In this document: positions 10,863 through 22,189 of the stretch, piece after piece | Layout of the letters: each line of letters starts with the position of its first letter | Position numbering within the stretch: the first letter of the stretch is position 1 | Assembly: GCA_047967505.1 (NCBI GenBank) | Contig: CM106541.1 | Reading direction: 5' to 3' (one strand) | Source of the DNA: Dipteris shenzhenensis | Taxonomy: Eukaryota > Polypodiophyta > Polypodiopsida > Gleicheniales | DNA length: 64,000 nucleotides | Position numbers and translations under genes: made by a program | Notes under the pieces: model-generated | Told to the model about the DNA's origin: nothing | The model's database searches: none | The model's input: only the letters and a program-made list of their open reading frames with translations

Positions 10863-11109
10863 CTCGGGGGGGTCACTCATCATATGTAACCCTATCACAT
10901 GAGTTCAACAGAAGGATTTTTTTTATTTCTAAAATTTACAGAAATAAATATACATAAGGGACTATTTAAAATAGTTTTGGAAAAAATTTACAGATTTGTA
11001 TAGAAAAGGGGTACATTTTATTAATGAAATTTTTTACAGATAAGGGACTTTAAATATAGGCCTTGAACGCACGTGATATAGAGGGTTTATACATAGTGAC
11101 CCCCCCGAG
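10863..11109. mobile_element. MITE copy 2 (247 bp, 8-bp TSD)
   Basis: Same family as copy 1, in the opposite orientation. The ends are CTCGGGGGGGTCACT and its complement. The flanking duplication is TAAAATTT on both sides. Confidence 0.93.
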
Positions 11110-11500
11110 TAAAATTTTGAGGAGCATTGGGAATGCTCTACTTTAAGTGAGTGGAGATGACAAGGATAAGGGTTGGAATAAAGTGAGAGAAGCATTGGGA
11201 ATGCTCTACTTTAAGTGAGTGGAGACTATCCAACTGAATAAAATTCTCATCACACAAGGATTTATTTCCAAATAATCACATCATCACACATTCATATCAT
11301 AAAATTGTGTGCATGAAGAAATATATTACAAATATTACATCATCACATATTCATATCAAAATTCTCATCACACAAGGATTTATTTCCAAATAATCACATC
11401 ATCACACATTCATATCATAAAATTGTGTGCATGAAATAATTATATAAATATCATCAGTAAATGCCACTTAAGTAATAAGTCACAAATTGGTGTATAATCA
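11110..11500. repeat. Local direct repeats 3' of gene U
   Basis: AAGCATTGGGAATGCTCTAC plus the following TTTAAGTGAGTGGAG occurs twice (about 11,125 and 11,190). A ~120-bp unit beginning AAAATTCTCATCACACAAGG occurs twice (about 11,238 and 11,350). No coding sequence is seen here. Confidence 0.65.
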
Positions 11501-11533
11501 ACAAAAACTACAAACACAACATCATACATGCAT

Positions 11534-13112
11534 CACAACTCTTCTGATGCTTCTAATGGAGACTGTGGCGACTCTTCTGATGCTTCCAATGGAGGTTGTG
11601 GTGCTCTAGATGTACACTCAGTGTCTACTTCTTCTGTAGTATGTAGTGCTTTTGGAGTAGACTCAGTATCCTCTTCCTTAAATGCAAGCAGAGGCTGTGG
11701 AAACTCTTCTGATGCTTCCAGTGGGAGGCTGTGGTGCTGTAGGTGTACACTGGGTCTCTACTTCTTCTGTAGAGTGTAGTGCTTTCATAGTAGACTCAGT
11801 CTCCTCTTCCTTAAATGCAAGCTCTAATATTGCTTCAGTTGCACGTTGTATTCTAATGGCATCAATTAGGTCTCGAATGATTTCAGCCCTAAACAATTGT
11901 ATATCCTCCTCTGAATATTTGAGCTCCAAAAAGTCTTCCGATGAGATCTGTGGCTTAAGTGAGAAAATTTCTTTGAAAATTAATTGCAGTTGTAGGCAAC
12001 TCTCCACCCACAACTATGCCCATCTTCCTGCTCTACTACTAAATGCTTTTGGAAGTCTACCGAGTCTTTGTACTGTCCTGTTTCTCTGATAGCAGATACC
12101 AACTTCTCAATCGACCTGCTCATCATGACATATTAAAAAAACTTAGTGTGTCTATTACATAAGGTACATAATATAGAAGTAACAACAGATTAATAGAATA
12201 CTTACATTTGCACTGAGCCATGAAAGCTTGCAATCGAGTTAACAAACCAACAATAGTTGTCTTCAAGGTCCCAAACCACCAGACTCCAATGTTCCCTACA
12301 CGAATAATTAAGAACCATTATTATTTAACACAATGTTGCTAGTATAAGATGAAAATAAAGGTTGCCATGATACTTACATCTCATGATATGCCATAAATAG
12401 GACTCGCACGCCATGTAAATGTAAAGGCTGTAACAATTTTCAAACATCGGCTATTGTCTTTTTGCTATCGCTAAGTATAGGAGAAAGGAGGGAATCCAAC
12501 ATATACACTCGGGGGGGTCACTCATCATATGTAACCCTATCACGTGAGTTCAATAGAAGGATATTTTTTATTTTGAAAATTTACAGAAATAAATATACAT
12601 AAGGGACTATTTAAAATAGTTTTGGAAAAAATTTACAGATTTGTATAGAAAAGGGGTACATTTTATTAATGAAAAAATTTACAGATAAGGGATTTTAAAT
12701 ATAGGCCTTGAATGCACGTGATATAGAGGGTTTATACATAGTGACCCCCCTGAGCATATACACACGGTTTTGTACGACTCTACCAAATCATGAGATAACT
12801 ATACTGCACCAACAAATAAATGAATATTAGCTTATTAGATTTAATCAAAATATTGAATTATCAAGCAGAGAAAAAGTTTGTATCAAACGTGAGAATGGCC
12901 ATCATAACGTTGTTATTGACCTCATTTGAAGCTCTAGAGAGAATTGAAATCTCCTCTCCCCCAAATTCAAGATACTGAGGTCTATGTTGAATCATAACCC
13001 TAACATTAAAAGAGCTTCCCAATTCTTCCAATGAAGCCATGTTTGTAGAGTTGAGGTCTTCTATCCTCTTTAACTCTTTGACGGCATTCATTTCGCAATC
13101 AATGATTGCTCG
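11534..13112 (-). pseudogene. Gene U, Ulp1/C48-like unit 1 (C-terminal, broken)
   Basis: This is the last of three similar units. The first exon (13112-12861) has ASLEELGSSFNVRV and PQYLEFGGEEISILS. The second (about 12,510-12,386) has TIADV and HGVRVLFMAYHE. The third (about 12,295-12,209, acceptor TAG, donor GTAAG-like) has EHWSLVVWDLE and WFVNSI. The fourth has EDGHSCGWRVAYNC, a one-base frameshift, then LIFKEIFSLKPQ and a C-terminal tail with a ~144-bp internal duplication, ending at a TGA near 11,534. HWSL and CGWRV are the His and Cys motifs of Ulp1/C48 cysteine proteases. The acidic position, normally DS, is NS. MITE copy 3 interrupts the second exon. Confidence 0.7.
12508..12754. mobile_element. 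MITE copy 3 (247 bp), inside a gene U exon
   Basis: Same family. The left end is CTCGGGGGGGTCACT; the right end has one change (CCCCCCTGAG). The flanking 8-bp duplication is CATATACA. It sits within the short exon of Ulp1-like unit 1 that precedes the HWSL exon, just before the segment matching YMLD of unit 3. Confidence 0.93.
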
Positions 13113-13123
13113 AATGGTACATG

Positions 13124-13370
13124 CTCAGGGGGGTCACTATGTATAAACCCTCTATATCACGTGCGTTCAAGGCCTATATTTAAAATCCCTTGTCTATAAA
13201 TTTTTTCATTAATAAAATGTACCCCTTTTCTATACAAATCTGTAAATTTTTTCCAAAACTATTTTAAATAGTCCCTTATGTATATTTATTTCTGTAAATT
13301 TTAAAAATAAAAAATATCCTTCTGTTGAACTCACGTGATAGGGTTACATATGATGAGTGACCCCCCCGAG
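13124..13370. mobile_element. MITE copy 4 (247 bp), inside a gene U exon
   Basis: Same family; the left end has one change (CTCAGGGGGG). The flanking duplication is GGTACATG. Removing the element and one duplicate joins the frame of unit 2 (LHLYAFITC) directly to that of unit 1 (RAIIDCEMNAVKEL) without an intron. The insertion is therefore inside a coding exon and the two units belong to one protein. Confidence 0.93.
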
Positions 13371-14374
13371 GGTACATGTTATAAATGCATAGAGATGCAA
13401 ATCCGTATATGTTGACAGTGTGGTGTCATTTTGTATCTCAAAAATTTGACCAAGTACCAAAAAGCAATTGTAGCCCACCCTCCATCCACAATTATAGATG
13501 TGGCTATTCTCTTGATGTGATACCTGACATGTTATATACTCTATTTGTTGTGCCAAGTCACATTGCCACATTACTATGTCGATAGCACCTACTAACTTTC
13601 GAGCTGATCTGCACATCAGAATATATAACAACAGTGAATATGTGCATTGCATATCAATCTACATGTCAAGAAGTGACAACAAGTGTAGTCTATACTTACT
13701 CGAACACATTGCCATGGACGGATGTCATTGAGTTGGCAAAGAAGCACTTCTTCGCAAGGATGTCCACGACTACCAGACTCCAATGTGAGCTGCATTATCA
13801 ATAAAGAATAATTACTATGTTTAAGACAATTCTAGCAATGCAATAGAAAAAACAAGTAGGGTTTGATGCTTACTTCTCATAATATGCTGTTAAAATAACT
13901 CGTGCGTCATTCATAGGAACGTGCTTCAACCACTTGCAAACATCCTCTATGGTTTCTTCTTTGTTGCTAAGCACTTCCGAAATACGAGGATCGAGCATAT
14001 ATGAAACGCTTTGTATATTTTGCAAAAAATTTGCTATAACATTGCTATATTTAAAAAAAAAGTATTAGCTTCTTGGGTTTAATCAAAACAAGCAAAGTAT
14101 AAAGCCAAGGAAAAGGTTGCATCAAACCTGAGGATGGTTGTAATGACTTTGACATTAACCTCATTCTTAGGATTCAAGAGGATTGAAATCTCTTCTTCAC
14201 CAAATTCAAAAAAATGAGGTTGTTGTCGAATTAACAACATAGCGGTGAATGAACTTCCAATCTGCTCCAATAGATTCATATTTTCATGACTCATCTTATT
14301 GAGAGAGTAGTCTACATCGTATTCTTCTTCACTTGCTATGTCCTCCACATCCTCCTTCTGCCATAAAAATATAA
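13371..14374 (-). pseudogene. Gene U, Ulp1/C48-like unit 2 (middle)
   Basis: The unit begins at an acceptor (ATGGCAG) near 14,374 with EDVEDIASEEEYDVDY, then NLLEQIGSSFTAMLLIRQQP and EFGEEEISILL. An exon near 14,010-13,880 gives YMLDPRISEV, TIEDVCKWLKH and ARVILTAYYE. The exon near 13,790-13,712 gives SHWSLVVVDI and FFANSM. The last exon gives YNCGWRVGYNCFLVLGQIFE. His and Cys motifs are present, the acidic residue is Asn, and the Gln/Asp-rich stretch before Cys is degraded. It runs into unit 1 across MITE copy 4. Function of the repeat is unknown; protease activity is an inference from the motifs. Confidence 0.65.
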
Positions 14375-14424
14375 AAAAGTTATGTGATGTACACATCCCA
14401 AATAAAGGCTTAAATAAGCAGATA

Positions 14425-14660
14425 AGGTTTCATACATGCTTTCATTAGAGTGAGTCTCTCCTCCGCTTGGAGCAAAAATTTAAAAAGGTTTCATACATGC
14501 TTTCATTAGAGTGAGTCTCTCCTCCTCTTGGAGGAAAAATTTAAAAAGTTATGAGATTTACACATCCCAAATAAAAATAATGGTTTAAATAATCATAGAA
14601 GTATAAAGATAGCATGCTTTCATTAGACTCAGTCTCTTCTCCTCTTGGAGGAGAATATAA
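14425..14660. repeat. Triplicated ~65-110 bp repeat between units 2 and 3
   Basis: A sequence with CATGCTTTCATTAGA, GTCTCTCCTCC and CTTGGAG is repeated three times between the coding exons of units 2 and 3. It is intronic, or a duplicated exon end, in the gene U model. Confidence 0.6.
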
Positions 14661-14740
14661 AAAAGTTATGAGATTTACACATCCCAATTAAAGGCTTGAA
14701 CAAGCATACAAGTATAAAGATAAGGTTTTATACATGCTGC

Positions 14741-15877
14741 AATGTAGTCATATTTTCAGGTTGTTTCCCAATGGTAGTAATCATATTTTCAGGTTGTTTC
14801 CCAATGGTAGTAATTAGACACTGAATACTCTCAACCCGAAATGCTAGCAGATCGGCTTCTGTATATGATTCCATTTTGACTGGTAACTCCAAATCAAAAA
14901 TCTCTCTAAGAAACAACATGCAATTGTAGGCAACTCTCCACCCACAGCTGTGTCCATCTTTTTGCTCCACTGGCAGACATCTTTTGAATTCTACTTGATC
15001 TTGTTGCTCCGTGGTTGTTCTGACAGCAGATACTAGCCGATATGCAGCACTGTCCATCATGACATATTAAATATATTAATATGTCATGATCATAAGATAC
15101 AAAATAAGAAAGTATCAAAAATATTAAGAGAATAATTACCTTGGGGAGTTGGCATGATAGCCTTCTATTGAATTCACAAACCATAAACGGTTGAGTTCAA
15201 GGTCCCAGAAGATCAGACTCCAATGTGAGCTACATGACCAGAAAAAAATTGATTATTGTTTTACACAAACTTGCCAAAGAAATAGTAAAAATAAGGTTAG
15301 AGTTGATACTTACGCCTCATGATAAGGCATTAATATGACTCGCACCCCATCTAAATTCAAAGGGCTTAACCAAGTACAAACATCTTCTATAGTCTTTTGA
15401 GGAGAGCTAAGAATAGAAGAAAGGAGAGCATCGAGCATGTAGACACGATGCTGCACTGCACTAGGAAGCTAAGAAATAACTACACTGCACCAAGAAATAA
15501 ACAAACATTAGCTCATAGAATTGATTTGCATTCTGCACTAGGAAACTGCTACACTGTGAATAAATAAACAAATGTTAGCTCATTGAAGTAGCAACAAATA
15601 AACAAACGTTACTTGAGAATGGCCAAGATAACATTGTCATTAACCTCTTTTAAAGGATTGGAGAGGATTGAAACCTCCTCTCTACCAAAGCTTAAATACT
15701 GAGGTTCTCATTTCAAAACAATCCTAACTTCAAATGAGCTCTCCATTTTATCCAATGCAGCTAAATTTGATTGTTCAATCAAATTTAGAGGTGGTTGCAT
15801 TATTGAAGTAGAAGGGAGTGCCTCGATATTGACTTCATCCATTTCTTCTCCCTCTATTGCCTGTAAACAAATATGAG
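14741..15877 (-). CDS. Gene U, Ulp1/C48-like unit 3 (best preserved)
   Basis: The unit starts at a clean acceptor (TTTACAG) at about 15,861 with AIEGEEMDEVNIEALPS, followed by ALDKMESSFEVRIVLK and FGREEVSILS. The exon near 15,455-15,315 gives VYMLDALLSSIL, TIEDVCTWLSPLN and VRVILMPYHE. The exon 15,229-15,142 (acceptor TAG, donor GTAATT) gives SHWSLIFWDLELN and LWFVNSIEGYHA. The exon from about 15,054 gives EQKDGHSCGWRVAYNCMLFL and REIFDLELPVKMESYTEADL, ending with a short duplicated ITTIGKQPENM. The Q..DG..CG pattern, HWSL and NS suit a Ulp1-type fold with a His-Asn-Cys arrangement. The preceding exon ends in phase 0 at about 15,954, so this unit probably continues the protein encoded upstream. 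Confidence 0.65.
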
Positions 15878-15946
15878 AGATTAGATTCATTATCTTTAAA
15901 TTTAAATCTTATTTAAAAAATTGTATTTAGTTGACAAAAAGAGAGT

Positions 15947-17416
15947 TCATACCGCTAAGTATTGTCGTAGTGGCCTTTTTTCATAACCTTGCGAGCCATA
16001 ATTATCAAAGAAGGCATCATCATGTTTGTCTTCATCCACCAACCTCTCTGTGAACGGGTCATGTAAGTCCATCTTTTCATCATCATCAACTGGGACATTA
16101 TGATCTTCAAGGTAATCATCCATGTCATCAGTGTCCTTGTGGTCTATCTCTTTTAGATCTGCTTGAAGCTGGAAATAAGCCATGAAATTCTTATTTTCAA
16201 TAATATTTGTGGAGTTGCCTTTTCTGAGGAGATCCTCAAATAAATATCCCATCCTGCACAAGGTGACCTCCCAACCTGCCGGTAGCAAATTCTCCATCAT
16301 GGTAAGCAAGAGACTCCCACCTTTTGCAGGACTTCCAGAGTTGTTTTTTTGATAATGTATGGACCTGGGAATATCTTGCTCTTCTAGCATCAATCTTCAA
16401 TTATTTGAATTCCCTCTTATGTTCTTTTGTAAGGAGTGATCAGGGTTGGGACTCCTCATACACAAAAAGAATGATTCAACAGATTTAATCTCTATGCCAC
16501 ATTCTCTCTTGCCTCTCTTTGCTGCATAAACACCACTATAGATCTTCAAATCTGATGAATATGCTCGCTCTAGAGTAATCTGCATGGCTTCTTTGTCTTT
16601 TTTATCAACAAAAATGACAATGTTGCAAATCGCCACTTTGCTAATGGTGGTATATACTATTCTATCAATGAAGTTATGGATATCATCGGTAGAAACTTCA
16701 TTGATAAAGAATAGTTGTGGCTTATCCCATGCTGACTCATTCTTGAAGAAGTCATCTTCTGAGACTCCCTTGAAGTTCACAAGCTTTCCAGACTCTGTCG
16801 TAACCTCTACATTGAATTGAAAGCTTTGGTGCATATCTGTCGGCATCCTTATCTCGCTGATTAATCTTTCCACATATGCAACCACCTGTTGTGGGATTTC
16901 TTTTCTTATATAAGAGGTTACTATTTCCGACCCATCTTGATCCTTTTTAATCCACCTGTTTGCCCATAGCTTTACCTTGGGTGTTGACAAAGAAGCTATA
17001 TGCTTCACCACATTATAGTCAATGTTACAATGAGTAAGTGGAATTTGTTTCTCTGATAGCAAATACTTAATGGCACTATGCACTGCATCACGCCTCACCT
17101 GTACATTGATGCATTCTTCCATGCAGTGGTCTTTGTCTTTTTTTCCAAAAAACCATTCTTTCTTTAAAATTTTTTGTGCTGCCATGGATGCATACTTATC
17201 AGGTAAGTACTTTATAGGCCTCCACATCCTTGCCGTCAACTCCTTCTTATCCATTACCTTTGACTTGTCGGAGATAAACAAAGGAGCTTCATAGGTCAGC
17301 TGTCCACACTCACAAGCAATGCACATTTCAAGCATCTCATTGAACACTTCAACAGGATAAAAAATGATAGAAGTGTAGTCGGCATATCTGTCCCTCACCA
17401 CCTTGAGGCTTGTCAT
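15947..17416 (-). CDS. Gene U, degenerate methyltransferase-like region
   Basis: Two adjoining frames, 17416-16397 (339 codons) and 16393-15947 (148), carry a region that parallels exon 2 of gene P (33,962-35,474). Shared landmarks are VQVRRDAVHSAI (P: MQIKRDAALQEE), AICNIVIFVDKKDKEAM (P: FLLVVFLTMDHVSCL) and VESFFLCMRSPNP. NLLPAGWEVTLCRMGYLFED follows, in the place of the FxGxG strand of N6/N4 DNA methyltransferases. No DPPY motif is seen, so catalysis is unlikely. The C-terminal part is acidic (DDEKMDLHDPF) and ends at a donor near 15,954. The two frames need a small frameshift or intron to join. Confidence 0.5.
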
Positions 17417-18301
17417 ACTTTCTTCTTGCTCTTGAGTTTTCTAGGCACAACTGCACTCAAAGACATATAGAAGTTCGTGAGTGTGTCGGCGTCTGCTTTT
17501 GTGACCTTTCGCTTCAAATCAGGATTTGGAGAACCAAATGTTGTCCATATAACCCTTGCCTTCTGTAGGACCAAATGTTGTCCATATAACCCTTGCCTTC
17601 TGTAGGACCTCTCATGTTGAGGATATCTTATGCTTTCCATGGACATAATGATTAAGTCTTTCGGACTCAATCAAATACTTGATCTCATGCTTGAATATAC
17701 AGATTGTTGCAGGATAATAATGGAATGAACTTATCTTTGCAAATTGTTCTGGAGTGAGTCTTTTGCCCTCCTTTGCTTCCCTTGCAATCTGATTACAAGC
17801 ATAAGCCCAATGTTGACCATCAATGGGTTGGAATCTGCAATGAAGGAGGAATTCCTTCTTTACTTCCTTTAGCATATTCTCACCTTGTGCCTCTTCACCT
17901 TGTTCATGTGGAATATTTTTAAGAGTGTCTTTAAAGAATTGACTGAAGGTTTCCTCGAAATGTGTAGGCCCTGTAAATGTTATTTGATCCAGAAAACTAT
18001 TTTTGGTTGGACAAAACATTATTTGGCGCAAGACCACATTGCTTGCCACAGGTTTCTTACCATCTCTCAAAGCCTTGTATATTTGCATTGCATAGGATAT
18101 ATCAAGGCTTCGGCTATTAGTAAAGAGAGCTACAGCTTCCACATCTTTGGCATTCACAAACCACGTCGTTTGACCCCATATATATCCCACATCATCATCT
18201 GTCATCATCTGTAACTGCTTCATTAAGACGCAGATTAAGATTTTTGATTGATGTGAGTTCATCCTGATCATCTTCAGCCTCGGGTTCTGAGTCTTCTTCA
18301 T
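17413..18301 (-). pseudogene. Gene U, ParB-like GQH domain
   Basis: The frame 18301-17612 has RFQPIDGQHWAYACNQIARE followed by FHYYPATICIF and IESERLNHYVHGKHK. This resembles the ParB/Srx-type core (DGQHRxxAA) and matches gene P (ILSGQHSIYAAKIF, ARIVVNCPT, ISKMANLESQN). TGA at about 17,612 interrupts a frame that continues with EVLQKARVIWTTFG, matching DILKQVRGQWILFN of gene P. A 37-bp tandem duplication then shifts the frame near 17,550. The GQH motif keeps Gly-Gln-His but lacks the usual Arg. DNA or nucleotide binding is inferred from the family only. Confidence 0.5.
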
Positions 18302-18459
18302 CTTTTTCTTTTTTTTAACCGCTTTTCATCCGCATTATCTTTCTATACAGTGGGACAATGTCTTTTTTTACTGCTTGGAACCATGGCTCTTGCAGTACTG
18401 GCCTTTTGCATTTCACGTCGTGGTTTGCTAGCAAGAGCTTCTAGCATAACTGCAGTGGA

Positions 18460-19198
18460 TCAACCTTGATCTTCTTCAATTTTTTTAAATTCCCGTGCAC
18501 TCAAGGCTTGTTTTTCATCATCCTTAGTTACATCCACCATTTTTGGCTCTAGAAGTTTGCGCTCATGTTCTACATGTTTGTGACAGTGTGCCTGTTCTTC
18601 TTGTCCTTGCATCGAAGTCTGAGCTTTTTGATCTCCTTCATGTGAAGATCCTTGAATATGAGGAGCATATTCTGCATCTTGAAAGTATTCAAACATTATC
18701 TTTGCATGCATCCTTTTTGCCACCACACTAGGAAATTGCTCCCAAGTATACGAAAGAGTCTTCAATACACTTTGCAGCTCTGGAAACTTTGATGGTTGAG
18801 GAGGAGGCATCACAAAGGTCTTTGAGTCTCTCCTTGACACAACAAAATGAAGACCGCCAACTTCAGGATTTGAACTCTTTGTAAAAATATCCACAAAGGT
18901 CTCTTTTGGCTCTATCATTATGCCTACCACAAGGCTTGAAGTCATATCTTTTTTGAAGAAAGTAGCATCCCATGGATCTTCAACACCATTGAACTCCCTT
19001 TTTGACATAAGTAGAAAGAGTCTCTTTTCCTTTTGATGAAGAAACCAAGCTCTTCTACCCATGTGATATCGAGTCCACCTACAAAAGCCATTGGGGCTAT
19101 ATTCCTTTCCTTTGAAATTCAAAATGACATCAGAAACCCATTCTCTGATCTCAGAGTGATTTAGGATAGCCATCACATTAGCTGATTGCTCCATAATC
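18460..19198 (-). CDS. Gene U, N-terminal exon
   Basis: The start ATG at 19,192-19,194 follows an acceptor-like TTTTCTTGTAG. The product begins MEQSANVMAILNHSEIREW and contains AWFLHQKEKRLFLLMSKREF, SLVVGIMIEPKETFVDIFTK and GGLHFVVSRRDSKTFVMPPP. It turns into a charged tail (EHERKLLEPKMVDVTKDDEK) and reaches a possible donor (CAAG/GTTGAT) at about 18,462. No family recognised. Its place before the ParB-like domain matches the N-terminal region of gene P, but similarity is weak. Confidence 0.5.
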
Positions 19199-19289
19199 CT
19201 ACAAGAAAAGATAATGAAGAATTTAGATACATACAAGTAAAGTACAATATACAACCCTTGATACAATAAATGTGGGAAATAGCCCAAAA

Positions 19290-19600
19290 GGCTTTACAAG
19301 GCTTCATATGGCAATAAATGTGGGAAATAGCCTAAAAGGCTTTACAAGGCTTAAATATTTGTACAAATGTAAAAAAATTAGCCAATAAAGCTTTACAAGT
19401 AATATAAAATGTCATATAGTGATAAAACTTTAATCTTCGTGAAGACATGTAATCTGTCCATCCATTGATTTGCCCTCTAGTCATAAAGCTTTAATCTTTG
19501 TGATGACATGTAATCTGTCCATCCATTGATATCTGTGCACTGATACCCAACTGATGCAATCTATCCACTAAAAACTATTCCATTGATATCCACTTATGCA
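19290..19600. repeat. Tandem repeats upstream of gene U
   Basis: A ~57-bp unit with AATAAATGTGGGAAATAGCC and AAAAGGCTTTACAAGG occurs twice (19,264-19,350) and again, diverged, at about 19,694. A unit with GACATGTAATCTGTCCATCC repeats from 19,443. Nothing else supportable is seen between 19,600 and 20,340; the whole stretch may be the gene U promoter region. Confidence 0.6.
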
Positions 19601-20348
19601 GCCCACATGATATCCACTTATGCATCCCACTGATACTCGTTAAATAGTGAATGGTTAGGATGGTCGGGTTTATTACAAGGCGCTTCATATGACAATAAAT
19701 GTACAAAATAGCATAGAAGGCTTTACAAGGGTTTTTATGACAATAAAGGAGCTCAAATATTTATACAAATGCAATAAAAATAACCAATAATCATCAAGCT
19801 CCAATATGTCCCATGACATGTAATCGGTCCACTGATATATGTAATCTGTCCACTGATATCTGCTCATGCAATCTTCCCACTGATAAACTTCTTGGTAAAT
19901 GGTAAAAGGTCTTATTTAATAGCATGTTGTGAGTGTTAAACCACATTTGAGTGAAGGGACTGACAACGATTAGGAACTAGTTAGAAAATTTGAGCATGGC
20001 TTCGATTGGCAACTTGGAGAATTGTCTCTCCTCTAAGGCAATCTAATCTATGCTAAACTATGCTAAACCAACCGTCGAAGTGAAGAAAAGCAATAAATAA
20101 TTTCTTTTTCTGTGTTCATTTAAATGTGCTGGGGTTTAAAGGCTTAAATATGCAAAAGAAGGGGTTGTGATGTAGAGGCTAAACCTACATGTGAGATAAA
20201 TGAAGAACAAGTATCTAAAGAAAAGTTAACATTTTTCAATTTAAAAGATGAATATATATAAAACTATTATCTCACCTTCAAAACAAACCATAAATACACT
20301 CTTTTATAATTTTTTAAAAGTATAATATAAAACATAAAAATATATTTA

Positions 20349-20528
20349 CTCTCTCTCTCTCTCTCTCTCGACTCCTAAATCTCTCTGTAGCCATAGTCAA
20401 GACACCTCATTCTCTCTCTTAATCTCTCTCTCTTTCTGTGACAACTCTTATGTGTTTTCCTCTCTATCCTCATCCCACTTATTCTCTCTCTCCCTCTCCC
20501 TTCCTCTAGCACAGAAGTCATTCCTCCC

Positions 20529-20578
<50 letters not shown>

Positions 20579-21600
20579 CCTAAGTCTCCCTCTTCTCTTC
20601 TCTCTCTCTCTCTCTTTCCCTCTCTGCTCTCGCCATGTTTCATTATGATAAACATCTCTCTCTCTCCCTCTCTCTCCCTCTCTTTGTTTCTCTCTCTATC
20701 CCTCTCTCTCTTTCCCTCTCTCTCTCTTTCTCTCTCTCCCTCTCTCTCTTTCTCTCTCTCTCCCTCTCTCTCCCTACTCTCTCCCTCCCTCAAGCAGCCA
20801 AGGCCCCCAGGAGACCCTCTTCTCTCTCTTAATCTCTCTCCCCCTCTCTCCTCTCTCTTTCTTTCTCTCCCTACTCTTCTCTCTCATTTAACGAGCCCCT
20901 CTTCTCTCTATGAATCTCTCTCTCTCTCTCCCTCTCTCCCTCTCTCTTGGCGGCCACAGCCACCAAGAGCCCCTCTTCTCTCTCTTAATTTCTCTCTTTC
21001 CCTCTCTCCTCTCTCCTCTCTCTTTCTCTCCCTCCCTATTCTCTCATTTCTCAAATTTACAAACTCAAATTTAAATAAAAAACTAATTAAAATAGAACTC
21101 AAAAACTCAAATAAGAAACTAATTTAATCCCTCTCTCTCCCTCTCTCTCTCCCTCTCTCTCTTTCTCTCTCTCTCCCTCTCTCTCTTTCCCTCTCTTTCT
21201 CTTTCTCTCTCTCCCTCTCTCTCTCTTTCTCTCTCTCTCCCTACTTTCTCCCTCCCTTAAGCAGCCACGGCCCCCAAGAGATCCTCTTCTCTCTCTTAAT
21301 CTCTCTCCCCCTCTCTCCTCTCTCTTTCTTTCCCTCCCTACTCTTCTCTCTCATTTAAGGAGCCTCTCTTCTCTCTGTGAATCTCTCTCTCTCTCTCCCT
21401 CTCTCTTGGCGGCCACAGCTGCCAAGAGCCCCTCTTCTCTCTCTTAATTTCTCTCTTTCCCTCTCTCCTCTCTCCTCTCTCTTTCTCTCCCTCCCTATTC
21501 TCTCATTTCTCAAATTTACAAACTCAAATATAAATAAAAAACTAATTAAAATAGAACTCAAAAACTCAAATAAGAAACTAATTTAAAAAGAATTGTAATG
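20349..21600. repeat. (CT)n-rich microsatellite block with a ~455-bp duplication
   Basis: The plus strand is almost pure pyrimidine (CTCTCTCCCTCTCT). A ~300-bp segment from about 20,805 recurs at about 21,275, including the landmarks GGCGGCCACAGC and CTCAAATTTACAAACTC. The long open frames here are simple-sequence artefacts. Confidence 0.9.
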
Positions 21601-21763
21601 CCTTCTAAAAGACCCCCCTCCTCAAAAACTTTAACAGTAAACTAATTGAAAAAGAATTACAAGACGAATTTTAAGAAATAGAACTCAAAAACTTTAACAA
21701 GAAACTAATTGAAAAAGAATTGTAAGTAAAGAAAAAGAATTACAAGACGAATGAAAAAGAATG

Positions 21764-21935
21764 CAAGTACCTGGAAAAAGTGAAAAAAGTAAGGCTCCGC
21801 TTATCTGGAAAAAGTGAAAAAGTAAGGCTCCCCTTATCCTTTCTCTTGCGCTCTTGGTTGCTTCAATGAAATGAGGAGAGAGTTAAAATGAATGAATGGA
21901 AAGAAAAGTATATATAAGAAAAACTAGCCCACTCC
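21764..21935. repeat. Direct repeat, left copy (pairs with 24,345-24,500)
   Basis: GCAAGTACCTGGAAAAAGT, GAAATGAGGAGAG and TATATATAAGAAAAA appear here and again in the same order about 2.57 kb further right. This suggests that the pyrimidine block and its A-rich flank were duplicated as a unit. The TATATATAAG could be a TATA box; no transcript start is evident. Confidence 0.65.
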
Positions 21936-22189
21936 TCCTACGCATAAATTTGAATTTTCAAAAAAGAGAGGGAAATTTGAATTCAAATTTGTGTTCAACA
22001 TTCTTCTCATACTTTCTTCTCGTATGTTCCTTTTGAATTCAAATTTGTGTTCAACATTCTTCTTGATACTTTCTTCAACATTCTTCTCGATACTTTCTTC
22101 TCGTAAGTCCTTTTCATTCTTCTCGTAAGTCATTTTCATTCTTCTAGTAAGATAAATCTTATTTGTCGCTCTTGCTCGTGATAATAAGT

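Noticed and set aside
20518-21586. Long open frames of Ser/Leu or Arg/Glu repeats
   Set aside because: They are translations of (CT)n microsatellite in every phase, with no conserved motif or splice structure.
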